Assembly (NCBI GenBank): GCA_029449245.1
Contig: JANATF010000001.1
Coordinates: forward strand, 1,488,001 to 1,552,000
Source of the DNA: Mortierella alpina
Lineage: Eukaryota; Mortierellomycota; Mortierellomycetes; Mortierellales; Mortierellaceae
Length of the DNA stretch: 64,000 nt
Direction of reading: 5' to 3'
The translations under genes were made by a program, and so were the position numbers. Below are positions 44,260 to 55,771 of the stretch, piece after piece. The notes under the pieces were generated by a model. That model was given only the letters and a program-made list of their open reading frames with translations. It had not been told where the DNA came from and did not search any database. How positions within the stretch are numbered: position 1 is the stretch's first letter; every line of letters begins with the position of its first letter.

Positions 44260-46131
44260 CTAGAGCTCTTGCGCCTCACGAACAATAGCGTGGACATCAT
44301 TGTGTATGCCTGTCTTATACGCGGCATGCGTCCACACTTGCAATCTCTGCTGCGCAACGTCTGTCCAATCAGTCCCAGTGGCTCCCAAACAGAGAGGCCC
44401 ATTTGGATCAAAACCGTCGAGCTCCCAGACATGTTCTCCAAACGGTAAAATCAACACGACATGATTTCCATCGATTGCCGCGTCGCCGATAACCTCAGCA
44501 GCAACCTCAGAAGCCCTCTGGTTGCAAAGAAGATAATGGTGAAAAGACTTCAGGATCATGTTTGTCTCAATGGATGCCTTCTATTTGTATGGACATCAGC
44601 GTCATGTGAGTCTAGTGCTGTCTATTTCCATCCTAATTTGAAATCATTACCAAATGCAAATAAACTACCTCATTCGATTGACTGCTGATGTCCTCAATAA
44701 TTTTCCTTGTCGTTGAGGAAGACCCAAGGTTCGCTACGAAATTAAAGAGGGCCATCGTACAGCACGCCCCGTCCTCCGTCTACCGATTCCCATGATCAAT
44801 CATTTGATGTAATCGCTGCCGCCCATGAACATAAAGCTAAATGAACAAGAGCATACCTGTTGAAAACACGTTGGTTTTCGAATATCCGCTGGTGGTTGAT
44901 GCACCACAACTTTGCTTGTTGGGTAGCGGTCAATTTCTATATCCCTGTCCAAGATACGGCGTCCAGGCTTAGCTGAAGGGAAATCGCCTTTGTCCCGCTT
45001 GCGCATGATTTGCCTGGTCTTGCATGAATTGTTGTAGCAAACAACATATGCTACATGGTCTCGCCTCCTTGCTCTTGACTCATTTTCGCAGACAAGGACT
45101 TTCTCAGTCAGCCTTAATGGCTCCACCATCCAAAAGAACCAATTGTTCACGTATACTAGAGGGATGTTAGACACTCATTCCACGTCTGAGGCTTTTCGAC
45201 AAAGCTTTTACCTGGGTCGTAAAATCCCTCTTTCCACTCATTCGTGAGCGGTAGGCCTCGCAAAAGGTCTGTTGTGTCGATTTCTGTCTTGCACTGCGTT
45301 GAGGAAAGACGTTCGTCAATGAATGAATCTTTTTGTATATATTTTTCTCATTCACATGCTTACCACAGTTATAACCTTCTCGGCCTCAGATCGATCTACA
45401 TCCAGCTGTTCAAAGAACCTCTCATGTAGGCGATCATGGACAAGAGTGGCAAGTTGCATTTGTATAGCCGTATCCCCCTTGTCCTCGCTGTTTCTCTGCT
45501 CAAAGTATACTTCCATTCCATCCCTCAGGATCCTGGTGCAGTCATCGTATGTCCAATGCTCCATGATATCATCGATTGCGCGGTTGAATCGGCCGACTCT
45601 CATCAGCTCCAGAACAGTGCGCAGCTTTGCAATGCCTCCTGCTTTTGATGACGTCTGCCGACACTGATCAATGTTTTTTACCATCTCCGTCACAAGAAGT
45701 CGCTTCAATAGCGTGCGTTTCGTGTCGTCGTAAACCGACTTTGCATCCCCTTGAACGAAGGCAGCCTCGGGCGAACCCAAATTCTCTCGACCGCAACAAT
45801 GAACCACTCCATTGACTTTGATCGCGTAATTGATTTTGTCCCGTATCATTGCAGTCACTCGACCCCTCACTGGCTCCTCTTGCATGAGAAGTGACTCCTG
45901 TAGCAAGTCTGCCAGCCCAGGTACGCATTTGAACTTCCCTTCAAGGTATCGTCTCAGAGATATGGCTGTTACGTCTTCGGGTGCTTTCCGGAATTTTAAC
46001 AATCTCTCAAAAGTTGCTGTCGCATTGTGTTGAATGGCGACAGGGTTGTCACTAATTGAACAATCCCCAACGATGCGGCTTTTGTTGTGGGCGGGCTGAC
46101 TGTCGGTGTGCGCTCGCTTACGGCTTTCCAT
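44260..46131 (-). CDS. Copy 2 UCH-type deubiquitinase fusion
   Basis: Exons are 45364-46131, 45212-45293, 44857-45155, 44669-44779 and 44260-44580. The active-site Gln, Cys, His and Asp are all retained. The stretch 46132-46846 downstream holds only the B-box-like motif. Confidence 0.8.
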
Positions 46132-46846
46132 AATGGCGTTGACCTTGTTGCCTTCTTCAATGTGAGTGATTGTTATGTTTGAAGTTTTGAACCGTGAGTG
46201 CGTTAGCTCATGTGCCGCAAGTTGGAAGATAACATCGCATGGTTAACGCGGAATTTTCTGAAATCGTACGGTTAACGGCGTACACCAGAGCCCAAAATGT
46301 GTAGCGGGTGGGGATTGAACCCGGGTTCTTGGGGCGGGGGTTTCGAATAAGAAAACTGAAATTGGTTACCTTCCAATACGTCAACTTCCTTATTTCCCTC
46401 TACCCTTACTTCCTTCGCGTGCATACCTTATTTCCGGGAACCCCTTCGCATGCCCGTGTAGCTTTCTTCGGCACACTGTCCTTTGAACCGAGCCATCGTT
46501 AGCTACTTCCACTCGTCATCAACGCTCCTTACTGTCACGCGGTTGCTCAGGATATCCCACGATATGATGTATTTGTTGCGCCCTTTGCGCTTTCATCAAT
46601 CTAGCTAAATCTAGCTATCCCTGTATCATTCTTTGTCCATTTGACGTCCATGTCACTGTCTGCCCAAACCCAGGATCTCCGCGACAACATTTGCAGGTAC
46701 TTTGTTATTTATTTCAACTACTCAATGACAACGCAATTCAAAATAATTCGTAGTATTCTTCGAGATTATGTATCAAGCTCCTCGGCGTATTGCAACCACT
46801 TGTTGATTTTAGCAATCCTGTCGCTGAAATCCCGAAGATGTCTGCG

Positions 46847-47218
46847 TTATACCTTTGCAATTTTCTCAAGGTCGCTAAGCATGCTATGAGACGCCTGCTC
46901 TCTTGTCGGTCTAAAAAGCTCGATAGAGTTTTGAAGCAAGTCCAAAATCGCACGTCTTCTCTCTTTGTTGAGCCTGCGGATGGCATCCTGATCTTGGTGA
47001 ATCAAATGAAGGCGCTCTGATAACTCGCGCCGCTCTTGATCAGTGAAGCAGATCTTCTCCGTAGAAGATGAATTGCTGTATTGTTTCGGGGGGCTGCCAC
47101 TGTCTCCATCCATGAAGGCAGTGATGCGCCTGAGTTTTCGAGCCGCAGCATGGTTGGAGGACTCGGGTGTGCCTTGCTCGCTGTGGTCTCTAACCTCATC
47201 AGCGGTGGTAGAGTCCAC
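46847..47218 (-). pseudogene. Copy 2 truncated Crinkler-like fragment
   Basis: It is the same header-less fragment as in copy 1; 47219-47841 beyond it is non-coding. Confidence 0.6.
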
Positions 47219-47841
47219 TGAGTGGTGGTGGTGATCCTTCCGAGGAGGGAAACAGACGAGGGAAGCAGACCCTTTTGATAAAGGACGCTGGGCGAGATGA
47301 GCATGGAATGGCGTCTTGTTCTGGTGTCGCTAGTGTCTTCTTCCCCTTCCTGTCTTGCTGAGTCTAGCCTATCTGGTCATTGATAAAGACTGTTAGATCC
47401 AAAATGGACGTAGACACACTTCGGCTGGAAAGAAGCCGTCGTACACAAGTAGCCCGCTGGATCCGGTAGATTCTGGATCGATGAAGACTGTCCGTTAAAT
47501 CAGTAAGCCCATACTGTTAAAGCAAGTGACTTTTGGCGTCGTTATGAGCATGAGGTATTTATTTTGATCGCTTCTTCTTATGTGAAGTTTCGTCGACCAT
47601 TCTCTGCACCAGGAGCGCCTACGAATGTGGTCAGAGGCTGCGATAGAAAGCGAGTATGTAACGATGTCCATGCTGTAATCCGAGAATAAAGAGCCAAGTC
47701 AACGTATGCTCATTGCAAGACACTCAGTGATACGTCATAGGTACACGTGCATCAAATGCCTCATACAGGTGTTGAAGTGATATTTAATACAAACTTGAAC
47801 CAAAGTAAATCGCCTAAACTACTTTCGGTATCTCTGCGTGT

Positions 47842-49545
47842 CTATTCGGACGAGCTTGGTCCCTGGCGGTGATGTCGGATTCCAAGTCTTCTGATGGCCT
47901 TTGAGGATGAATATTTGCCATACACCGCCGAAGGGCGTCCAATGCAGTCGATAAGATGTTTGTTGTAGCGCCACAACTCAACAAGCTTGGCAGTTTCGTT
48001 CTCAGCAATGTGTAGACATTCCAAAATTTGCACTGCACGGTCTCCTACTGGTCTGGGGCGCTCGATTGCGGCTCGAAGCAACAGCGACGATAGATTCAGT
48101 CTTTGCAGCGTGAGGTCGTCGATGGCTGCCTCTGCTTCGTGAAGGATCGTTCTTGACTTTTGCACCTGAAAAGAGCGCTTGATCTCATCGGATTGATTCA
48201 CAGACCTATGTCTCTCTTCCTCAGAGAAGCGGGCGCGCTTGGTTTTGGTGTCGGGTACCTGCGAGCTTGAGGCTCTTCCAGATTCATCAGCAATACCACC
48301 AGATCGCTTCATAGGGTTGGGGGGTCCCGGAAAGAGCAGGCTCGAGTTCGAACCATCAGTAGTTTCAATGCTTGACATGGCACTCGCCGTTGGAATCACA
48401 ACTGCCGCCAGGTATTCGTTGGAGTCAAGCGTTTTAAGGCAAGATCCTTTAACGATTTCCGAGGTTGCGGTAGAAGCTAGGTTTGTGTCGTTGTTAGTGA
48501 CCATAGGGGCTGGATCTTGTGGCAACGTGTTCCCCGGTGAGCCGACGCTGTCCCCATCCATGAAAGCAATGACGCGCTGGAGTTTTCGAGCTGAAGTATG
48601 GTTGGAGGACTCGGGGGTGCCTTGCTCGCAGTGATCACTGGCTTCGTCAGCGGTGGTAGAGTCCACTGAGTGATCGTGGTGATCCTTCTGAGGAGGGAAG
48701 CAGAGCCTCTTGGCTGAGGACCCTGGATGATATGAAAATGGAATGATGTCTTGTTCTGGCGTGTCTCCAGTGTTTTCTTCCATAAAAGAAAAGGTGCGTT
48801 TGAGTTTGGGTGTTCGGACCATAACGGCGTCGGAGGTATCGAAGGCGCCTTCTCCACTCTGCTGACTGGCCTCACCAGTGGCGGTAGGGTTCACCGAGTG
48901 GTCGTGCTTGTTTGTCTCGCTGGATATGACGGAGGCAGGGAATGGAGCTGGGTCTTGTACACAGAAGTTGACGTCTTTCGGTGATATATCCTCAGGCGGA
49001 CCCGTTCCTGCTTTCAGAGACGTGGATGTCTCTCTGGAAAATTGCTGCCCGACCTGGTCAGAGATTGAAGACTTGGCTGGAGGAATGTAGCCTAGCTGAT
49101 GTGTTTCGATGTCCCCGGCGGATAATAGTGCAGGTGAATTCGGAGTGGACGCCTCATCTGGAGCGAGGTCTTGGTATTGCCAGCTTTCTGGCGCAGTGCC
49201 AGTGTTCTCGATGACGATGTGAATATAACCATCGCATGGCGGATTCGAAAATATAGTAGAGAGGCGATCCGTCGACATCAGGAGCCTCTTCTCCATGCCA
49301 CTGACATCGGAAAGCAGGACCACTTTGTCGCAATGGGACGCTTCATCGATGAGGACCTTCCAAAGCCTGAGGCTGATTGCCTCGATGTTCTTGAAGAAGG
49401 CAAGCTGAGACTGCTTAGTCTTGATGCTGGTCTTGAGGTCATCAACAGTGAACCCGTTGGAGATCTTGATACAAAAGGCGCTTGACGACGGCTGGCCATC
49501 AATGATACAGAACAGAGTGATCAGTTGTGAAGAACGCCTAGTCAT
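47842..49545 (-). CDS. Copy 2 Crinkler header-domain protein
   Basis: The 567-residue frame is intact and identical to copy 1. Confidence 0.78.
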   Translation of the reverse strand: MTRRSSQLITLFCIIDGQPSSSAFCIKISNGFTVDDLKTSIKTKQSQLAFFKNIEAISLRLWKVLIDEASHCDKVVLLSDVSGMEKRLLMSTDRLSTIFSNPPCDGYIHIVIENTGTAPESWQYQDLAPDEASTPNSPALLSAGDIETHQLGYIPPAKSSISDQVGQQFSRETSTSLKAGTGPPEDISPKDVNFCVQDPAPFPASVISSETNKHDHSVNPTATGEASQQSGEGAFDTSDAVMVRTPKLKRTFSFMEENTGDTPEQDIIPFSYHPGSSAKRLCFPPQKDHHDHSVDSTTADEASDHCEQGTPESSNHTSARKLQRVIAFMDGDSVGSPGNTLPQDPAPMVTNNDTNLASTATSEIVKGSCLKTLDSNEYLAAVVIPTASAMSSIETTDGSNSSLLFPGPPNPMKRSGGIADESGRASSSQVPDTKTKRARFSEEERHRSVNQSDEIKRSFQVQKSRTILHEAEAAIDDLTLQRLNLSSLLLRAAIERPRPVGDRAVQILECLHIAENETAKLVELWRYNKHLIDCIGRPSAVYGKYSSSKAIRRLGIRHHRQGPSSSE

Positions 49546-49649
49546 CTTAGAAGGGAGGCTGTTTTGGAAGTAGAGCTGTTGGAGGTTGAGCTTAGAGATA
49601 TAAGGAGAATAAGGAACTTCGGGAGAGAAACAACACACTTGTTGAATCG

Positions 49650-49973
49650 TTGCTGGGAAAGGATGCCTTGGGCATCGAACTTACAGCTCTTCACAAGGAA
49701 TACAAGATCTTGTTGGAGAAATGCTATCATCTCGAGTCTGCTGCATCCCGTAGAGCAAGTTTCGCTTCTCAAACCATCGATGAGGAAGGATCTTCATCAG
49801 CCGCAAGTCTTGCGGATATGGCGATATCCCCAGAGTCGAGGAGGAAGAAATACAACCTCGATTATTGCAAAGCAAAAGATTGTAGCCGTCGCATCTACAA
49901 GAAAAATAAGAGTGCTGGAACGGGATACTGTGATGAACATGTTCAAGTTTATACGAACCCGCACAGCGAGTGA
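49650..49973 (+). CDS. Copy 2 small Cys/His-motif protein
   Basis: The 107-residue frame is intact and keeps the divergent arrangement with the Crinkler-header gene. Confidence 0.5.
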   Translation: MLGKDALGIELTALHKEYKILLEKCYHLESAASRRASFASQTIDEEGSSSAASLADMAISPESRRKKYNLDYCKAKDCSRRIYKKNKSAGTGYCDEHVQVYTNPHSE

Positions 49974-50230
49974 CGAGCAAGCGCAGAAAAATCCAGCTTC
50001 ATCCGATGATTGTTGAGCAAAGCTCAACCATAGCGCTCCGCCTTTTAATTGGACGAAATACAATACTCTACGGTCTACGCTGTTTTAAAAAAGCTACCTT
50101 AGTGTGCCAAGCAGCGCCATTCATCATCGAGAACATGTGTCAAGTCAAACCAAGTAGTAGCAGTACCATCCATCAGCCTTGCGATGTCTGTACCAATGCT
50201 CCCCAATGTTCTATAGTAACACTGGGTGTT

Positions 50231-51829
50231 TTAACGGCGCCCAGTCTCGATCGCGCCGATCATCAACGTTCGTTTCTCGGTTGCTGTTAGATCATTGCTG
50301 ATCATGGCGCCTGCCGCCTGTGCTACTCCCACCGAGTCCTGGTCATAGATGTGATACAGATCGCCGTCAAGAGCAATCAGCCCGCGCCGCAGTTCATGAG
50401 TGTCAGTTCGGGCATAATGCATGACAGCACTAGGAGCATCACCTATCTTAACGATCAGTCCTTCGAATAGGTTGATGTGTTGTACCGACATTGGCCTTGG
50501 TACCACCACGGTGCCCTTACATTCCTTAAGTATGTAGCATGTGTTTTTCTGTGATAGCACCTCGGATGCTACTCCCCTGAGATACAAGAGTGCCACGACA
50601 GATGTTTCACATACTCCGACTGACCTTGCAACTTTTGCAATGTCCTTTGTCACTAGTCTGCCATTCAGAAAGTCGTGCCATTGCCAGTCCCGAGCGTATC
50701 TGGCTTGGAGGATGACGAAGGTGGTAGCTGTTACCACCGAGGCCAGCGCCAGAAGTGAGGTCGGGTCGACGTTCCAAGAGCTGAAAGAGTTCCAGTCCAC
50801 GATGGCGAGAAGGATCGCTGAAGCCACAATCGGGATCGCGCTCAAGATAGCTATCATTGCTACAGCCATTCTAGCGCTGCATGTTATGCCATCAGGTCCC
50901 ACGTCTTCTCTCTTTACAGCAGCATTTGCGTTCAGAACATCAGTGACAACCGCCGTAGCATCCGTTATGTCAACGGTGATGTGGTTGTCATTCAGACGAA
51001 CTGTGTAGTACACAGCGGAGTTGTCACCCACATGTTTAGGTTTGACAATGTGGTTACAGTGCTGCACGCCCATGCTCATGTAGACTATAGATCGTAACTT
51101 GGAATGATTTTGCGCCGTGCCGTGTTCGCGCAGCGAGTCCAATAGCAAACTATGTGCGTTCGGGATCTCAGACTTGATCATCATTGTGGGCATTACTCCT
51201 TCGATTTCACGTAGTCCCGAGTCCTTCCATCTTGTACTAAGATCACCGCTGGTTAAAACGCCACTAATGACAAAATGCTCTGGAAACATACGGTGCCACT
51301 GTGAATACGGCATCGATGTCATGTCGATTCTACCCATCATCAGTACTACGACAGTCGCCACCTTAGTTGCCAGACTATCGCCCGCATTCCAAGAACCTTC
51401 TGTGGCTTCAAGTATGACATTCAGCATCGCTATCGCGTACTGATCCTGTCCTACAGGCCTGCTGGCTTGTGCCAGGTTGTCGATGTCGGTAATCTCTAGT
51501 GGTGACAAGAAAGTACCCAGGAAACGCCAAACTAGGTCCAGATATCCTGTAACGTCCATCGGCCTGTCAGCAGCAGCCAGTACAACTGCCCCTGCGAAGA
51601 CAAAGCTGAGATTACCGAATTGTAGTGCACGCTCGGGTCTGAAACCTGATAGGCCATGCGATTCAAAGCTAAGTTCGTCCCACCGCATTGGTGTCTTGTC
51701 AATAGTGTCTGGTAATTGCTGAATTAGCGATGTGGCTGCTGGGTTAACACCCTGCGACCTTACTGATAGTAAGATTTCAGCGTGCCTGGCGCTAAACTTG
51801 GAATCGAGGTAATTTGATTGACTTTGCAT
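50231..51829 (-). CDS. Copy 2 two-span membrane protein
   Basis: The 532-residue frame is intact and identical to copy 1; 51830-52259 is its upstream region and the junction to copy 3. Confidence 0.65.
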   Translation of the reverse strand: MQSQSNYLDSKFSARHAEILLSVRSQGVNPAATSLIQQLPDTIDKTPMRWDELSFESHGLSGFRPERALQFGNLSFVFAGAVVLAAADRPMDVTGYLDLVWRFLGTFLSPLEITDIDNLAQASRPVGQDQYAIAMLNVILEATEGSWNAGDSLATKVATVVVLMMGRIDMTSMPYSQWHRMFPEHFVISGVLTSGDLSTRWKDSGLREIEGVMPTMMIKSEIPNAHSLLLDSLREHGTAQNHSKLRSIVYMSMGVQHCNHIVKPKHVGDNSAVYYTVRLNDNHITVDITDATAVVTDVLNANAAVKREDVGPDGITCSARMAVAMIAILSAIPIVASAILLAIVDWNSFSSWNVDPTSLLALASVVTATTFVILQARYARDWQWHDFLNGRLVTKDIAKVARSVGVCETSVVALLYLRGVASEVLSQKNTCYILKECKGTVVVPRPMSVQHINLFEGLIVKIGDAPSAVMHYARTDTHELRRGLIALDGDLYHIYDQDSVGVAQAAGAMISNDLTATEKRTLMIGAIETGRR

Positions 51830-52259
51830 CGTAGTGTAATGGTAATTGTGTTATGTGTTTGTTAGGTTGAGATGAGATGTTTAGGATGTCGACTGAGTTT
51901 ATTGGGAGGGTGGATGGGAAGATGTTTCGGATAAAGAGTCAAACTAACAAGAGAAAGCTATCTATTTATACTAGTTAAAGGACCTTGTGTCGTTTTGTGG
52001 TCAGGAGTTGAGGCAATTTTCTTATTGGTTGGCGACCTTCTGGGCCAATGTGATCCTTGGCGCAAAGTCGACCGAACCCCTGGTTACAGGACAATGGACG
52101 CCAGCCATAATTACGTCACCGAAGTGAGTAAATACAGCGCCTCCTATAACCCGAACTTGACCCATGTGCATAAACGTAAGGGCTGAAAGGCAAGTGATAT
52201 GAGGAGGGCGTGGGAGTGGTGGCAAAGGCGTGCAAGGTCGACAAGTTCGTGTGATGATG

Positions 52260-53153
52260 GAAGCTCTGAACCCATCCCCTCCTCCGCTCAAATTTTTCAC
52301 TTCTGAGGGGCTGGGACAATATCTGGCACTTTACTATGGGGTCACCCTCTAGCTTTCGTTTTGCCCAAAAAAGGGAAGAGCTCGCAGTCACAGCCATGGG
52401 AGATAGAGTGCCTACCTACCATGGGCCGACCATAGGCCAGACCAGCCATATAATACATACCTCCCCTCTCATGCGCCCCCTCATGCGCTCCCAATCGTTC
52501 TCCCAACATCTCCCTTTGCCACTCCATCGCTTTTCTCTACATGGTGGAGAGCTTCGACAGCCTGCCTGGCAGTAAAAGACGCGCCGGGTAAAGACACACT
52601 TCTCAAGTGAGGATGCGTGCTCCTGCATGCAAGCATCCACTCCTCAGTCATCTCATCGTCCCCGCGTTCTCCTCCATCCATTTCTTCTGTTGTAGTGACA
52701 ATCAACTTCACGATGAGACCCCGCGCACGCCTCGCAAGTGCCCTTCAAAAGTTCCCAACACTCCTGGGACCCCCGCAGGACCAGTAAGGCAAGGGCATAG
52801 CTTGATACAAGAGTTTAACGTCGGCAGTAGTTGCGCTTCCTGACGTCTTGGTCCTTGACTCCCACAGCTTAAAGAAGTTACCAGCGGGCTGATCTCCTTC
52901 GACGCCGACATGTCCTTCGCGTGGTCGCCAGGATTGGACAAGCCAGTAAGTGTATGCAGAAGATTGACGCGACAGCTATTTGATAACTCATACACTCCTA
53001 ACAAACACACTGTCCTACTGTGCTTTTCTTTCCATAGGTTACTCCACAAAAAGCTACTGAAGCGCTACCCGTTTCGACTGGAACGCATCCCCCGCCAGCA
53101 GCATCAATCTCTTCCCAGGTCAACACAGAGTTCATAGCTCCAGAGAGATCTTT
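52260..53153 (+). repeat. Copy 3 left TIR
   Basis: It matches the copy 2 arm apart from one added C near 52478 and one missing C in the run near 52770. Confidence 0.92.
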
Positions 53154-55647
53154 GCCAAACCCATTCTTGGTGCCTGAACAAGAGTGTCGGTCAGGACAAG
53201 CGGCAATCTTTAAACTGCATTCCCGCTTCCCGCTACCACAGGATATCGACTTGCCCGAACATTCTTGTGCACCTACTTCACCACTTGCGTATAAAACTGC
53301 GTCGTCGCCTCTTGCACGAACGGCGACCGGGTCCGTTCTCAGCTCGTCTCCACTTTTGTATGAAACTGTGCCATCGCCCCTTGCACGAGCAGTTACATCG
53401 CCCGTGCGCAACTCTTCACCACTTCGACAGACTGTATGGTTGCCAGCTCAGGTTGACACTTCAGATCAGGATACATATGCGGATGATTATGATTACACGC
53501 CGAGGAAGCTCATCTTCACACCCATCAAACGAATGTCAACACCAAAGAAGGCTGACTGCACCGCAACGTCCAGTGTCTCAACGCCAGCTTCGGCTGTCTA
53601 CACACCCAGGGAGCTATCACCCATGCGGTTTCTAGCGTCACCTTCACAGGCTGTACTCAAGACATATCTACCATCAGTTCAAGAGAACGAAGAGAGCGAG
53701 GACGACATTGGCGATATCACTGTGAGTGATTGTAACGAACAACGTGGTTGCCGTCTATACTGTAACTATTTCTCCTTTTTTTAACGCTCTCTGTGTCAAT
53801 ATGTAGGCCCATCAATTGAAACTGCGGTCAAAGGCGAACTGTATTTGCAATCAAGCTTTCAACTGCATACCGAAGGAGGAGCAGTTACAAGTTTTGTTTA
53901 ACATTGAAGCAAAGAACGACTGTGTCTTGATCGCTCCCTGCGGCTGGGGCAAAACCTTGGCGTTTTTTCTGCCTATGGCGTTCTGGCCAACCTCAATAAC
54001 CGTTGTCATCTCGTCGCTAATAGCATTGATGGAGGATCAACAGCAGGTAGGCTTAAAGCACTGCTGTATCTACACGACCGCATATGTCATCAATTAATGT
54101 CTCCTTGTCAAACGACTGACCTTTTGACATCTTGCCATCATAACTATACAGAAGCTGACAGCGGCCGGCATACCGTACATCGTTTTAACTGGCGCAAACT
54201 CAGACAACATAAACAAGGATTCGATCCAGCGCATACTTGATGGCCATTACAGGGCTGTGTACTTCACCCCCGAGATCATTTTCAGCGGCGGCAAGGCGAA
54301 ACTGCTTCAAGACCTGTGGCGGGACGAGCAGTGGAATAAGTTGTTGGTTGCAATAGTGATCGATGAAGTGCACTGCGTCGATAAATGGAGCAAGTTTCGC
54401 CAGGACTATACACGCCTCGGTGATCTGCGTGTCTGGGCGCCAGGAGTACCATTTGTGGGGCTGACGGCGACTCTCACAGCGGACGCTATTCTACGAACCA
54501 AAGCCACGCTTTTTTTGACCGACGCAACGATGATACGCGTACGCGAGATTCGCAGGAACGTGCGCCTTGAGGTATACACCCAGCCCAAGAACGCCACGAA
54601 AGGCTTACATGGGCTTTTGCGCAACGGGAAGACTATCGTCTATTTCGATTCAATTGCTGGTCTCATCCGTGTTTTCCTAGGCCTGTGTTTTCCTAGGCCT
54701 GATTTGCGAGAAAGTATGGGCGTATACTTTTCAACACTAGATGAAAAGTTCAAAAGTAAGACCATGAGACGATTCGCAAATGGAGACATCCTAGTGCTGT
54801 TAGCTACCGAGGCTGCAGGCATGGGTGTTGACATACAGGATGTTGCTCAAGTGATCCAATACGGGTAAGTTCAGACGTTAGAATCATAATAATCGGGTGA
54901 TTGGGAGAAATTCGCGTAACCTTCTCTAATACCTCGATGCGGACACTTAGTTTCCCAAGGGACATGACGAGCTTAGTGCAGCGGTTTGGCCGTGCAGCGC
55001 GACGGAACAATATCGACGGCCGTGCGATTCTCTACTGCCCGCCAGTCACTCATACGACTCTTAAAAATGAAGAAGTCCGACAGTACCTTAAGCACAACCT
55101 CGGTAACAACTGTCTTTGGAAGTTTATTGATGAAACGTTTGGCAACGAGATTCGTGTTTGCAACAAACACTGTTCTGGATGCGATCCTGTAAAGCTCCCC
55201 CCTTCACTCACTACCGCCGTCAATCTAGTACCCAGAGGAAAATGGCCCAAACGCACGAAGGAGGAGAAGGCACTAGCTTTACAGGCGCTGTTGTCATGGA
55301 GGAAGGGCGCCTTCGAGAGGTGGCAAGCAACACAACGTTACGCCAATGGCGCGGAAACCGGGATCCTGCCGGACAAGATCGCCGAGAAGCTATCGAAACA
55401 ATTTTCCAAGATTAGAACTGCTGACTCAGTCGCCATGTTCGCATCGGTTAACAAATGGTTTCCACGTGGAAACCCTAAGGATTGGTTCTCCGGGATCGCG
55501 CAGGTGCTGGCTCAGCTCAACAAGGACCTCGATGATGGTCTCCTACCGAGTAGCTCGCCGATAGCGGCTTTGGCGCCAGACCTAGTAAACAATGCTCCTG
55601 ATGACTACGACCATGGCGATGGATGTGATGACGAAGAGGATAATTAG
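52713..55647 (+). pseudogene. Copy 3 helicase, frameshifted in exon 1 as written
   Basis: A run of six C in exon 1 is five here, shifting the frame after PTLLG. Exons 2-6 (from 52868) are otherwise open and match the other copies. A homopolymer sequencing error would explain it. Confidence 0.7.
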
Positions 55648-55771
55648 TTGCGTTTGTGAGTGCAAGCTAGTGCCCACAGTAGTTCCTCCACTTTCTTCCG
55701 CTACTTCCTTCTTCCGCTAAGTCCTTCTTTCTCAATTCATCCATGCCTTTGTGAATTATTTTTCATGAATT